Below are positions 28,301-32,499 of a DNA stretch of 64,000 bases, piece after piece. The translations under genes were made by a program, and so were the position numbers. The notes beneath the pieces were generated by a model that had not been told where the DNA came from, made no database searches, and saw only the letters and a program-made list of their open reading frames with translations. Location: assembly GCA_949825045.1 (NCBI GenBank), contig OX463829.1, positions 5,828,001 to 5,892,000 of the forward strand, in the 5' to 3' direction. Positions within the stretch are counted from its first letter, which is position 1. The number at the start of each line of letters is the position of its first letter. The DNA is from Argyresthia goedartella. Taxonomy: Eukaryota; Arthropoda; Insecta; Lepidoptera; Argyresthiidae.

Positions 28301-29525
28301 AACGCGGAATACGGTTGCTCGCTTCTTCACTGCTGTGTGCGTACACCTTATCATTTTGTTTGTTGTAACTCTCTTCCACGGTGCAAATTTTTTCATCCGA
28401 AAAAATAATTTTCCGATGCTTTTTTCCCGCGTACCGCTTCAACAAAGCGCGGCATCTCTTCAGTCTCAGGTCCATTAAACGAGCGTCCAAACGATGTCCT
28501 GTTTTTCTTCGATATGCCCTTTATTTAACACCCTTTTCACCGTGGTCCTGCTTAACCCCATCTGAAGGGCCAACAGTTTCTGCTTACTTATGGGATTTCT
28601 TTGAATTCGCGCCTTCACAGCTTTTATCACTGCTGGAGTCCTAACAGAGCGAGGGCGACCACTTCTTGACCTGTCATCTACACTAGAGTCTTCATTGTAT
28701 CGTTTTATGGTACGATAAACGAATCTTTTGGTTATATTAAAAATTTTCAGTAAGTCGAAAATCTGAATTGGCGCGTAACTGCAACGATGCAACGCAATAA
28801 CTGCGACACGGTCTTCTTTAAGTGTCCACTCCATATTTAAAAATGAGGAAAATTCTAAAAAGTACACATTTTTATTTTCATGAAAAATTCGAAATTCGAA
28901 TTCAATAAACTTTTTTGTGGCCAGCGTTCTAAATTCAAAAGTTTTTATTGTGTGTCAGAACTTATTATAGCCGGGAATCGAACCCTCTCACATGGTAGGC
29001 AGAGCCACAACAGCAGCGCCATAGTTCGTAAGTACGCTCGAAACGTTAAAAAGGCTTGACAGCCGAAAGTATAGACTGAATGGTGCATAGAATAATAATA
29101 ATAATACCTTGGACACTATTTACACACATTGATCTAGCCCCAAACTAGGATTCCCTGTATATTGGGTACTAGACAACGATACACATACTTACTTATATAG
29201 ATAAATATTATACTCAGATAGATAAACAACCATGACTAGGGTACAAACATCCGTTCTCATCAAACAAATATTTGCCCTCATTATACCTCTTACATATTGA
29301 CAGATGGTTCAAGTTAGAAGACGTCTTACAGCCAGCCTCATGCCTTACCTAAAATTCTTCCATTTGCCTCCCCCAGGCCCGCAAAGTCACCTGTTCCACA
29401 ACGTGCACGAGCAGCACTACGTGTTCCACGTGATCACACACGCGGCTGATCTGGGAGCCAACTCAGGCGCTAGTCACTGTGTGGCCGTACTGCTGCTGGT
29501 TTTGATGGCCACACTACTCTGCTAA
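1275..29525 (+). CDS. ALP: Membrane-bound (GPI-anchored) alkaline phosphatase, 10 exons
   Basis: Ten exons with matching phases encode 517 residues, or 527 if the ATG at 1245 is used. An alkaline phosphatase hydrolyses phosphomonoesters at the cell surface with two zinc ions and a magnesium. Visible residues: metal Asp58 in GDGM, nucleophile Ser102 in DSASTA, His164/Thr166 in THATP, Glu327/Asp332/His336 in the E-x4-D-x3-H block, Asp373/His374 in TSDHAH and His458 in LHGGGD. Residues 1-20 form a signal peptide. A small-residue omega region (ANSGAS) and a hydrophobic tail predict a GPI anchor. Lepidopteran midgut ALPs of this type are known Cry-toxin binding proteins; whether this paralogue is one cannot be told. 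Introns, especially 7 and 9, are packed with transposons. Coordinates span introns; exons are listed separately. Confidence 0.95.
1585..2058 (+). repeat. Composite inverted-repeat element, family A, copy 1
   Basis: It has two adjoining palindromic parts. The first (1585-1700) starts TAGTAGTTTATGTGACTG and folds on itself around a CTCGAG centre. The second begins TTTATCTACACAC and ends GTGTGTAGATAAA, with ~55-bp imperfect terminal inverted repeats and a GCGTCGGCGTTCGAAATTTG core. In this copy the core is duplicated in tandem. There is no transposase. Five other copies exist in the window. Confidence 0.75.
2299..2530 (+). repeat. CpG-rich MITE-like element
   Basis: An island of CGCGACGTCGCG-type sequence within AT-rich DNA. 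The left end resembles GGCTCTACACTCGCGCGCGA and the right end is its imperfect inverse (TCGCGCGCGTTATGTGGAGC), giving ~26-bp terminal inverted repeats. The long open frames across it are a by-product of its composition. Confidence 0.55.
2901..3328 (+). repeat. Composite inverted-repeat element, family A, copy 2
   Basis: Same organisation as copy 1: a CTCGAG-centred palindrome, then the TTTATCTACAYAC element. It carries a single copy of the GCGTCGGCGTT core and an extra GGCATTGATAATTGCTCTG segment, defining a second subfamily. The right terminus is diverged. Confidence 0.72.
3329..4067. other. ALP intron 1, no recognised element
   Basis: AT-rich intron sequence. I see no gene, RNA or repeat shared with the rest of the window. 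Confidence 0.4.
4068..4270 (+). CDS. ALP: ALP exon 2
   Basis: It encodes DNAFW through to the FPHVGMLK block, including the metal-binding GDGM motif (Asp58). The end at 4270 is firm (GTAAAG donor). The start at 4068 follows a CCGTCCCCTTGAAG acceptor and restores phase 1. An in-phase alternative acceptor at 4010 would add 19 residues, but its pyrimidine tract is poor. Confidence 0.88.
4698..6078 (-). mobile_element. Non-LTR retroelement fragment carrying a solo ORF1
   Basis: On the minus strand the insertion begins near 6078, carries a 402-codon ORF and ends TGAAATAAAAAG followed by (ATT)n at 4698-4722. An AATAAA signal plus a simple-repeat 3' tail is typical of target-primed LINE insertion. 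No reverse transcriptase is present, so it is truncated or mobilised in trans. Confidence 0.6.
4825..6033 (-). CDS. ORF1-like protein (402 aa), multicopy lepidopteran type
   Basis: This intact frame runs antisense inside ALP intron 2. Residues 1-110 form an alpha-helical domain ([20 protein letters not shown], then [19 protein letters not shown]). Residues 115-150 look like a coiled coil. Residues 200-300 are Pro/Ala/Arg-rich and disordered. Residues 310-395 form an RRM-like end ([19 protein letters not shown]) closing with [13 protein letters not shown] recall this layout from abundant lepidopteran proteins often annotated as uncharacterised or 'mutant cadherin'; an RNA-binding ORF1/gag role is inference. 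It is far more GC-rich than its surroundings, which also creates long antisense frames. Confidence 0.65.
   Translation of the reverse strand: MAVPAKRADTILVNELLAFVQQKLDVMDELSLEQICSTSFKEAEIAAAKKVLQETAVTTVRLVGRRGAASGKKDLQDIFRVFKETEPDDVPTYVDRDLNKLPPVTFDHVDVTRLLKDIVRLQGDVTEIRSKLEASEGICADLKRELSVLRQAHTSLPTQRIADARADNATVSKNAQQATDLVTRVAKPASTNTAPPRDVTKPIRPAPDAVSSGPSKTPEPQKDTYAAVSRRARRRRPRPAPPAAEQQKLQAAPRAPLAKPARGPPNATVDGDGFILVHNRKCRSRRSRNQRGTAPAAECSLKAAAPTTQIYLSRLDVNMTKEDIERHIQERVKKVQVPPCSQKTITLQISPLESERTKDFLSFKLRVPAELKKMFLAKDYWPEGIVYRRYREARPTRKKIPS
6147..6336 (+). CDS. ALP: ALP exon 3: catalytic serine
   Basis: It follows a CACCAG acceptor and encodes TYSANYMVP then DSASTA, with the phosphorylated Ser102, and continues to KSTG. 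It ends in phase 1 at a GTACCT donor. Intron 2 upstream holds an antisense retroelement ORF. Confidence 0.93.
6337..7229. other. ALP intron 3, mostly unassigned
   Basis: AT-rich intron sequence. No conserved coding segment or named repeat was recognised before the MITE at 7230. Confidence 0.4.
7230..7465 (+). repeat. MITE family F, copy 1 (variant termini)
   Basis: It starts TAATGATCACCAAA and ends TTTGGTGATCATTTA, forming terminal inverted repeats. The core (AATACTGCGTAAGCTTAGGTG, then GGGGGTGAGCGAAGC with a hairpin) is shared with 18679-18871 and 39670-39897. Those copies have different termini based on CACATCAAAAAT. Confidence 0.65.
7838..8001 (+). CDS. ALP: ALP exon 4
   Basis: It follows a TTTCCAG acceptor and completes the split Gly155. 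It encodes the conserved VTHATP segment (His164, Thr166) and the NRRWECD block, and ends in phase 0 at GTGAGT. Confidence 0.93.
8280..8493 (+). CDS. ALP: ALP exon 5
   Basis: It follows TTTCCAG and encodes the VIMGGGRQ strand typical of ALPs, a variable surface region and DYLLG. It ends in phase 1 at GTGAAT. An NTT sequon lies in the VSNTTVTP segment. Confidence 0.93.
8640..8700 (-). repeat. SINE family D, fragment
   Basis: It contains GCTTCTGGCTCCACACCAGGG and GTGACGTCAC. The segment is shared with 21100-21330, 27570-27660, 47345-47400 and the tandem pair near 52 kb. Only the tail half of the element is present. Confidence 0.5.
8837..8970 (+). CDS. ALP: ALP exon 6
   Basis: It follows CTTTTTAG and encodes [12 protein letters not shown] through [14 protein letters not shown] to GFFLM. 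It ends in phase 0 at GTCAGT. The helix and FFLM strand lead into the metal-binding exon 7. Confidence 0.92.
9413..9611 (+). CDS. ALP: ALP exon 7: metal site
   Basis: It follows TTTCAAG and begins [11 protein letters not shown], giving Glu327, Asp332 and His336. It also encodes TSDHAHT with Asp373 and His374. It ends in phase 1 at a GTGAGT donor. The next intron is 8.9 kb and holds Tc1, CR1 and MITE insertions. Confidence 0.94.
9612..10254. other. Start of ALP intron 7, no recognised element
   Basis: AT-rich intron sequence with no visible gene or repeat before the Tc1 relic. Confidence 0.4.
10255..10590 (-). pseudogene. Tc1-type transposase, C-terminal half, interrupted
   Basis: The minus strand reads the Tc1 signature DNxPKHTTK, then a decayed [10 protein letters not shown] and a C-terminal [17 protein letters not shown] tail, with frameshifts. 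The N-terminal half resumes at 13656 on the same strand. The transposon was therefore split by the CR1 insertion between them. Confidence 0.75.
10600..13655 (+). mobile_element. CR1-type LINE, copy 1 (decayed)
   Basis: From about 10640 an endonuclease domain is readable ([27 protein letters not shown]). It is followed by reverse transcriptase segments ([20 protein letters not shown] with an indel) and the CR1 C-terminal part ([41 protein letters not shown]). There are many stops and frameshifts. The 3' end is GCAATAAAGAAATTATGAAAT at 13636-13656. It lies inside the Tc1 relic and itself holds a MITE at 13121-13455. Confidence 0.8.
13121..13455 (+). repeat. MITE inserted in the 3' UTR of CR1 copy 1
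   Basis: The ends are TATGTCACCGTAAGATAGTG and its inverse (CAATCTTACGGTGACATA). The inverted repeats extend ~80 bp inwards, including ATCGACAGATAGTAAAC on both sides. CR1 3' UTR sequence continues on both flanks, so this is the youngest of three nested insertions. Confidence 0.75.
13656..14370 (-). pseudogene. Tc1-type transposase, N-terminal half, interrupted
   Basis: On the minus strand the helix-turn-helix region reads [18 protein letters not shown] and [16 protein letters not shown], then a decayed DESK catalytic start. After that come [14 protein letters not shown] and [15 protein letters not shown], where the CR1 insertion cuts it. Several frameshifts are present. Confidence 0.75.
14388..14660 (+). 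repeat. tRNA-derived SINE, family B, full-length copy
   Basis: The tRNA-like head GAGCTCAGTGATCTAATGGG carries an A-box-like segment, and GGTTCGATTCC is a good B box. The body includes AAAACATCGTGAGGAAACC and GGCTAGCCCCCTGTCA. The tail ends GTGACGCTAAG. The body recurs at 44098-44275 and the head at 47850-47925 and 48866-48935 on the other strand. Confidence 0.75.
14907..15241 (+). repeat. Composite inverted-repeat element, family A, copy 3
   Basis: A partial outer palindrome (TAGTAGTCAATGTGACTA), then the TTTATCTACACAC element with a single core and the right end GTGTAGATAAA. CR1 copy 2 begins exactly at this right terminus, so the element end served as the insertion site or was captured. 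Confidence 0.68.
15245..15890 (+). pseudogene. CR1 endonuclease (APE-type) domain
   Basis: It reads [17 protein letters not shown], then [29 protein letters not shown] and LLDLMIISN, as in the apurinic-endonuclease domain that nicks target DNA in CR1 LINEs. The N-terminal portion is missing. A frameshift near 15890 separates it from the polymerase part. Confidence 0.8.
15896..17116 (+). pseudogene. CR1 reverse transcriptase domain
   Basis: The core motifs are intact: [58 protein letters not shown] (motif A), [15 protein letters not shown] (motif B) and [14 protein letters not shown] (catalytic YADD). A TAG at 17114 interrupts the frame after KDWASS. The same frame then continues [13 protein letters not shown]. 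Confidence 0.88.
17117..17850 (+). pseudogene. CR1 C-terminal region
   Basis: It continues in frame with [38 protein letters not shown] and [20 protein letters not shown] frameshift near 17540 follows and the text decays to the LWN-LP and final [11 protein letters not shown] end. A 3' UTR follows to 18172. Confidence 0.8.
18549..18655 (+). CDS. ALP: ALP exon 8
   Basis: It follows CATTTCAG and encodes [10 protein letters not shown], then [13 protein letters not shown], matching the conserved YTTL-YGNGPG region. Two N-glycosylation sequons (NYT, NET) are visible. It ends in phase 0 at GTATAA. Confidence 0.88.
18679..18871 (+). repeat. MITE family F, copy 2
   Basis: The ends are TGCACATCAAAAATACTGAT and its inverse GAAAACCAGTTTTTTTGATG. 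The core GGGGGTGAGCGAAGCGAAGC is shared with copies at 7230 and 39670. It sits 23 bp after ALP exon 8. Confidence 0.65.
18872..20250. other. ALP intron 8, unassigned
   Basis: It has no recognised gene. A moderately GC-rich patch at 19680-19800 (GCCGGGAAAGGTGGGC) and an A-rich tract at 19830 are visible, but no paralogous copy was found in the window. Confidence 0.35.
20251..20762 (+). repeat. Composite inverted-repeat element, family A, copy 4
   Basis: The most complete copy. The outer palindrome includes GGGTTTATGAAACGAGCCGA between the CTCGAG halves. The inner element carries a duplicated GCGTCGGCGTTCGAAATT core like copies 1 and 6. The ends are TAGTAGTTTATGTGACTG and TTTGTAGATAAAG. Confidence 0.75.
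21100..21330 (-). repeat. tRNA-derived SINE, family D, longest copy
   Basis: On the minus strand a B box is visible (GTTTCGAATCCCGG), with an upstream A-box-like TAGTGGTATGCGGTCG-type head. The body ends TGGGGCCAGAAGCAATG. Fragments of the same family are scattered through the window. Confidence 0.65.
21424..21655 (-). repeat. tRNA-derived SINE, family S1, copy 2
   Basis: On the minus strand it contains an A box (TGGCCGAGTCGG) and B box (GGTTCGAGTCCC) in correct order and spacing. The S1 body then runs to ACACATTGATCTAGC. It lies just upstream of ALP exon 9. Confidence 0.78.
21772..21895 (+). CDS. ALP: ALP exon 9
   Basis: It follows ATTTTTAG and encodes a basic stretch, [24 protein letters not shown] and so the last metal ligand, His458. 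It ends in phase 1 inside the GTT-rich donor GTTGGT, a weak match, but the phase fits exon 10 exactly. Confidence 0.88.
21981..22712 (+). repeat. Composite inverted-repeat element, family A, copy 5, split
   Basis: The outer palindrome (21981-22037) is separated from the inner element (22391-22712) by a ~350-bp insertion at 22038-22390. That insertion contains GACGGGTCTCAGCTCAGC, a GCTCAGCATTGCTGAGC hairpin and a (TTTCTA)n tail, suggesting a 3' fragment of a retroelement. Confidence 0.6.
22860..23095 (-). repeat. Satellite-like monomer P, inverted copy
   Basis: It contains GGCGCGGCCATGG, GCCGATATCTCGCTGG and a middle segment encoding [19 protein letters not shown] on the minus strand. It shares its ends with the array at 24932-25700 and its middle with 27133-27325. 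Confidence 0.55.
23631..24037 (+). repeat. Interspersed repeat family E, copy 1 (~400 bp)
   Basis: It begins AAACCGGTCAAGTGCGAGTC and ends GGTGCGGAACCCTAAAAA, with an internal (GGAC)n microsatellite at 23953-23980. A near-identical copy lies at 46546-46951 in the opposite orientation, and fragments at 30226-30275 and 4379-4440. I recall this sequence as a very common lepidopteran repeat; its class is not evident, and no coding frame or tRNA head is seen. Confidence 0.7.
24041..24931. other. Intron 9 sequence, unassigned
   Basis: AT-rich with no recognised gene. An 88-codon open frame at 24259 has no recognisable motif and is probably chance. Confidence 0.35.
24932..25700 (+). repeat. Satellite-like tandem array, five ~150-185-bp units
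   Basis: Units start CTCCTGAAATATAAACCTAG at about 24932, 25100, 25248, with weaker starts near 25420 and 25606. Each contains TTCAGCGAGATATCGGCG, TTTCAATGGCRCGGCCATG and CTTCAGACCTCTGCGATGC. Unit length varies mainly through T-tracts. Single monomers occur at 22860 and 27133. Confidence 0.7.
25701..27132. other. ALP intron 9, unassigned
   Basis: No recognised gene. A short sequence around GAGTGAAAGAACYAA occurs twice (25770 and 27075) near the satellite-like monomers and may be part of their flanks. Confidence 0.35.
27133..27325 (+). repeat. Satellite-like monomer P, diverged copy
   Basis: It shares ATGGCGCGACCACGTTCAAA and a segment encoding [21 protein letters not shown] with the inverted copy at 22860-23095. 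The outer ends resemble the array at 24932. The peptide similarity between copies reflects DNA identity rather than a proven gene. Confidence 0.5.
27570..27660 (-). repeat. SINE family D, fragment
   Basis: CCCACACTAGGATACCCTGTG followed by a GTAGAGATGTCACAC segment matches the tail half of family D. Confidence 0.5.
27686..28972 (-). mobile_element. maT-type (DD37D) mariner transposon
   Basis: The ~1.29-kb element has TIRs around ATAAGTTCTGTCACA (left) and the inverse of ATAAGTTCTGACACA (right), flanked by TA. The transposase has 37 residues between the second catalytic Asp (FQQDSAPAH) and the third (SPLDYKIW), which defines the maT group. It lies antisense in ALP intron 9. Confidence 0.88.
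27807..28834 (-). pseudogene. maT transposase, one frameshift
   Basis: The first frame (28834-28475) starts [15 protein letters not shown] and has two helix-turn-helix segments including a GRPRSVRTP linker. A frameshift near 28480 leads into the second frame (to 27807) with the catalytic motifs [18 protein letters not shown] and [16 protein letters not shown]. Only one clear lesion is seen, so the copy is recent. About 340 residues in total matches the mariner norm. Confidence 0.88.
28973..29045 (-). repeat. tRNA-like SINE head fragment
   Basis: CCGGGAATCGAACCCTC is an inverted B-box-like sequence directly beside the maT element. The rest of the element is not recognisable. Confidence 0.35.
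29090..29280 (-). repeat. tRNA-derived SINE, family S1, copy 3 (head lost)
   Basis: It begins with an AATAATAATACC tail and matches copies at 57 and 21424 up to the AAATATTTGCCC position. The tRNA-like head is missing. Confidence 0.72.
29377..29525 (+). CDS. ALP: ALP exon 10: C-terminus and GPI signal
   Basis: It follows CCTCCCCCAG and encodes [19 protein letters not shown], then ANSGAS and the hydrophobic tail [15 protein letters not shown] before TAA. The small residues before the tail are the probable GPI attachment region. The tail-coding 60 bp is repeated in tandem directly after the stop. Confidence 0.93.
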
Positions 29526-30140
29526 GTCGGCTGTTAGTCACTGTGTGGCCAGTATGCTGCTGGTTTTGATGGCCGCACTACTCTGCTAAGCCGGCTGCTA
29601 GTCACTGTACTGCTGCTGGTTTTGATGACTACACTACTCTGCTAAGTTGGCTGCTAGTCACTGCGTAGCCAGTGTTGATGGCCACACTACTCTGCTAAGT
29701 CGGCTGTTAGTCACTGTGAGTCCAGTATGCTGCTGGTTTTGATTGCGACACTACTCTGCTAAGTCGGCTGCTAGTCACTATCTGCTGGTTTTGATGACCA
29801 CACTACTCTGCTAAGTTGGCTGCTAGTCACTGCGTAGCCAGTGTTGATGGCCACACTACTCTGCTAAGTCGGCTGTTAGTCACTGTGAGTCCAGTATGCT
29901 GCTGGTTTTGATTGCGACACTACTCTGCTAAGTTGGCTGCTAGTCACTGCGTAGCCAGTATTGATGGCCACACTACTCTGCTAAGTCGGCTGTTAGTCAC
30001 TGTGAGTCCAGTATTAATGGCCACACTACTCTGCAAAGTCAGCTGCTACTTCTAGTCACAGTGTAGCCCATCAGCTGCTGCTACCAGTCACTGTGATGCC
30101 GGCGAGATTGCTGGTTTTGCTGCTCTGCTATGGTTAATTT
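29466..30140 (+). repeat. Minisatellite built from the ALP GPI-tail coding sequence
   Basis: The last 60 coding bases of ALP, ending ACACTACTCTGCTAA, are followed by nine further copies of 52-64 bp and a degenerate tenth. Units end at about 29589, 29645, 29698, 29762, 29814, 29867, 29931, 29984 and 30036. Two unit types (53 and 64 bp) alternate, so a ~117-bp higher-order repeat is visible. Most copies keep the terminal TAA. A stray related piece (GGTGGCTACACTACTCTGCT) lies at 30338. Confidence 0.92.
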
Positions 30141-30225
30141 ATATGCTTGCAAAGGTTTGCCAGACTTCCGAAAGCCACAAGCCACAAACGTCTTGTTTGT
30201 AGCTTGTGTTTGCCACGGATAGCCA

Positions 30226-30275
30226 AGCCTTAGTAATAGGGTCCCGTTTAGCACCCTTCGGCCACGTAACCCTAA
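30226..30275 (+). repeat. Family E repeat, 3' fragment
   Basis: TTAGTAATAGGGTCCCGTTT followed by a diverged GTAACCCTAAAAA end matches the last 50 bp of family E. Confidence 0.5.
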
Positions 30276-30280
30276 AAACT

Positions 30281-30286
30281 AATAAA
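30281..30286 (+). promoter_or_regulatory. Candidate ALP polyadenylation signal
   Basis: AATAAA about 755 bp after the ALP stop and downstream of the minisatellite. Use of this site would put the whole minisatellite in the 3' UTR. Another AATAAA lies near 31552; neither can be confirmed without transcripts. Confidence 0.35.
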
Positions 30287-30687
30287 TGAAAATGACAGCG
30301 TATATTTGCCGCCAAAGCGCCGCGCGATACCTGGTTTTGGTGGCTACACTACTCTGCTGTTATCTTGGGCAAGCAACTATAGGACGAAAGATGCAACTAC
30401 GTCATCAAAGCGCTGTGATTTACCGGGCGAGATACAATGACAGCTTAACTTTGAATGCCCGTTAAACTTTTGAGTTGTCGGCTGTGCATCTGGGTCTAAA
30501 GGTGCCAATTCGAAGCCGACCGCAACTGCCGAAGACGTTCGCGTGTGAGTGAGCGATACAGCGAGCGTATTGTGTACCGCTGTCACGCTCACACGCCTCG
30601 TAACTACGCTCGCTACCCGCCTTCAAACTGGCACCTTTAGGATGTATTGAATGATTTAGATTTGAGGAGACGTTAGACGTACACTTA

Positions 30688-30815
30688 GAACAGTCCGTGT
30701 TACTACAAAAATATCAAACATAGCTTAACCTCAAAAGAAACGTCAAACCCCACACATTGTTGTCTTTAAACAAGTGTTGAACAGTTTGTTTTTTGTGTAA
30801 AAGGCGCAGTATGCC
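30688..30815 (+). repeat. MITE family G, copy 2
   Basis: GTTACTACAAAAATATCAAA, then AGCTTAACCTC and GTCTTTAAAC-AGTGTTGAAC, matching copies at 582, 36757 and 51672. Confidence 0.55.
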
Positions 30816-30877
30816 CCCCTGTTACACAAAGTTAGGCAGATCATGCTTGGACTTTTTTTTTTGGTAAATGATTACAA

Positions 30878-31371
30878 TAGTGATGCAACGAATACTACTT
30901 TTACGAATACGAATACGAATATCAAACGTACTATTCGGTGAATACGAATACGAATATTTCGCCATGTTAATACAAGACTAATTTATTTGATGAATTTCTA
31001 TTCTCCTAATAATTAAAATTTACAATAGGAAAATTTTTATTAAAAAAAACATAAAATTTGTAGATTTTCTGGTTTTAGGCGATTTCTTTCTTCAGTCTGG
31101 ATGTTTCCAGCTGTTGAAAAAAGTCTTTCCGAGGCGACTGAACATGGCTTCAGTGAAAACTAAACTATGTGCGGTAACAGTAAACTATGGCCGGGGAGTC
31201 CCCCGTCGTCGCGTCGTCGTTGCGGTTTAGTAAGGCCCTATGCACACGTCGTATTTTTACGTGCCGACGACCGACGCCGTATTCGTATTCGTATTCTCCG
31301 AATACGAATGCTCGGTAAATGTCTTATGTCGGCGAATACGAATATTCGTATTCGTATTCGTTGCGTCACTA
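30878..31371 (-). mobile_element. Internally deleted hAT element
   Basis: The TIRs are TAGTGATGCAACGAATAC and its near-inverse GTATTCGTTGCGTCACTA. Each arm is extended by clustered GAATAC hexamers. It retains a hAT transposase C-terminal segment. A target-site duplication is not clear. Confidence 0.7.
31052..31141 (-). pseudogene. hAT transposase dimerisation-domain remnant
   Basis: Thirty uninterrupted codons read SVASERLFSTAGNIQTEE and continue NRLKPENLQIL. This is the highly conserved hAT C-terminal (dimerisation) block. No other part of the transposase is left, so the element is nonautonomous. Confidence 0.82.
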
Positions 31372-31910
31372 ATTAGAACTATACAAAATAAAGGCCAGTT
31401 TACACATTTACAAGTTTATTGTCATATAGACATCTGCCTAGGATCACATATTTGCTTGCTAACAAGTACTTAGTTAAATGATGTATAGATTTGACATGGT
31501 TTTATAGTTATCAGTTGTAAAAATGTATATAAAAATAAGCCAGAATATAAAAAAATAAACGCATTTTGATTCAGACTGGAGTTCTTGTTACTTTAAGTAC
31601 CTACTTATTATAATAGCCATTTAACGTCAAAGGATTGATTTTGCAGTATAGCAATTTGCTTTCTCCAACGATGTCTTTAGGCGTTTCAACGGTGTGCAAC
31701 ATATTGCACCTATTCGCACAAACTAAAGAAAGTTTACATTATCAGTTGTTACGCCGAATACCAACGCTCATAAGCAATTTAGCTTTTAAGTTTACCTATG
31801 ATAGGAAACCCTGGTATAGGGACTTAGGAATCATGGCCAAGCTTATAAAATCAATTCAAGAACATCAATACATTCGATAACATATCGTATTGCCTTACAC
31901 TAAGTGTCAA

Positions 31911-32369
31911 AACACACCAAGCCGAAATTACGTGACCTAAGTTGTGATTACGTCTGCAATGGTATTTCAATTACCAGCAACACACACGCCGAAATTACGT
32001 CGCGTTTCGGCGTACGACCGAAATTCGGTTGGGTGTGTGCGGTAGAAACCCATATCTAAGGGTGAGGCCAAACGAGCGTAATTTTGTGAGTTGTGAGTTG
32101 AGTATTTTCGGTCGCGTAATTTCTGTTGCTTTCGGTTTCATACAAAACTGCAGTTTGTGCCATACGACGACGCAAAATGAGTTGTCCACGTGTATGCAAC
32201 GGAAATCACGCGACCGAAAATACGCAACTCACAACTCACAAAATTACACTCGTGTGGCCTCGCCCTAATCATTACTGTCATTTCTGTCACTTAAATTCCG
32301 CTCGTGTGGTCTAAGTCCGACGTAAATTCTGCTGCGTAACTCAGTCGCGTAATTTTGGGATGGTGTGTC
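31911..32369 (+). repeat. Outer MITE with a nested MITE
   Basis: The outer ends are AACACACCAAGCCGAAATTA and the inverse of CGACACACCATCCCAAAATT. A second pair of CACACAC-CCGAAATT arms lies at 31980-32040. The inner element is at 32059-32266. Confidence 0.5.
32059..32266 (+). repeat. Inner MITE with ~70-bp inverted repeats
   Basis: The left arm (AGGGTGAGGCCAAACGAG, then TTTTGTGAGTTGTGAGTTG and TTTTCGGTCGCGT) is mirrored at the right end with few mismatches. Most of the 208 bp is therefore a hairpin. Confidence 0.72.
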
Positions 32370-32420
32370 GACCTACTCACGACATCATTATCCCGACCAG
32401 CAGAACAGGGTTTGGTCCCT

Positions 32421-32499
32421 CTATTTCTGGCCAGCGAATTTGCACAGTAAAAGAGCCACGAGTAACCCTACGCCGACGCCAGTAAACAGCCTTCCGTAG
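32421..32499 (-). CDS. Cyt-b5: Cytochrome b5 exon 4: membrane anchor
   Basis: It follows TCTCTTTTCAG and completes Cys90. It encodes [20 protein letters not shown] and FAGQK, then TAG. The phase agrees with exon 3 despite the 16.7-kb gap, and a C-terminal anchor is what the family predicts. Confidence 0.85.

Noticed and set aside
31635..31880. 81-codon frame with CNILHLFAQTKESLHYQLLRR-type text
   Set aside because: It could be a transposon fragment, but I could not match it to a family or extend it.
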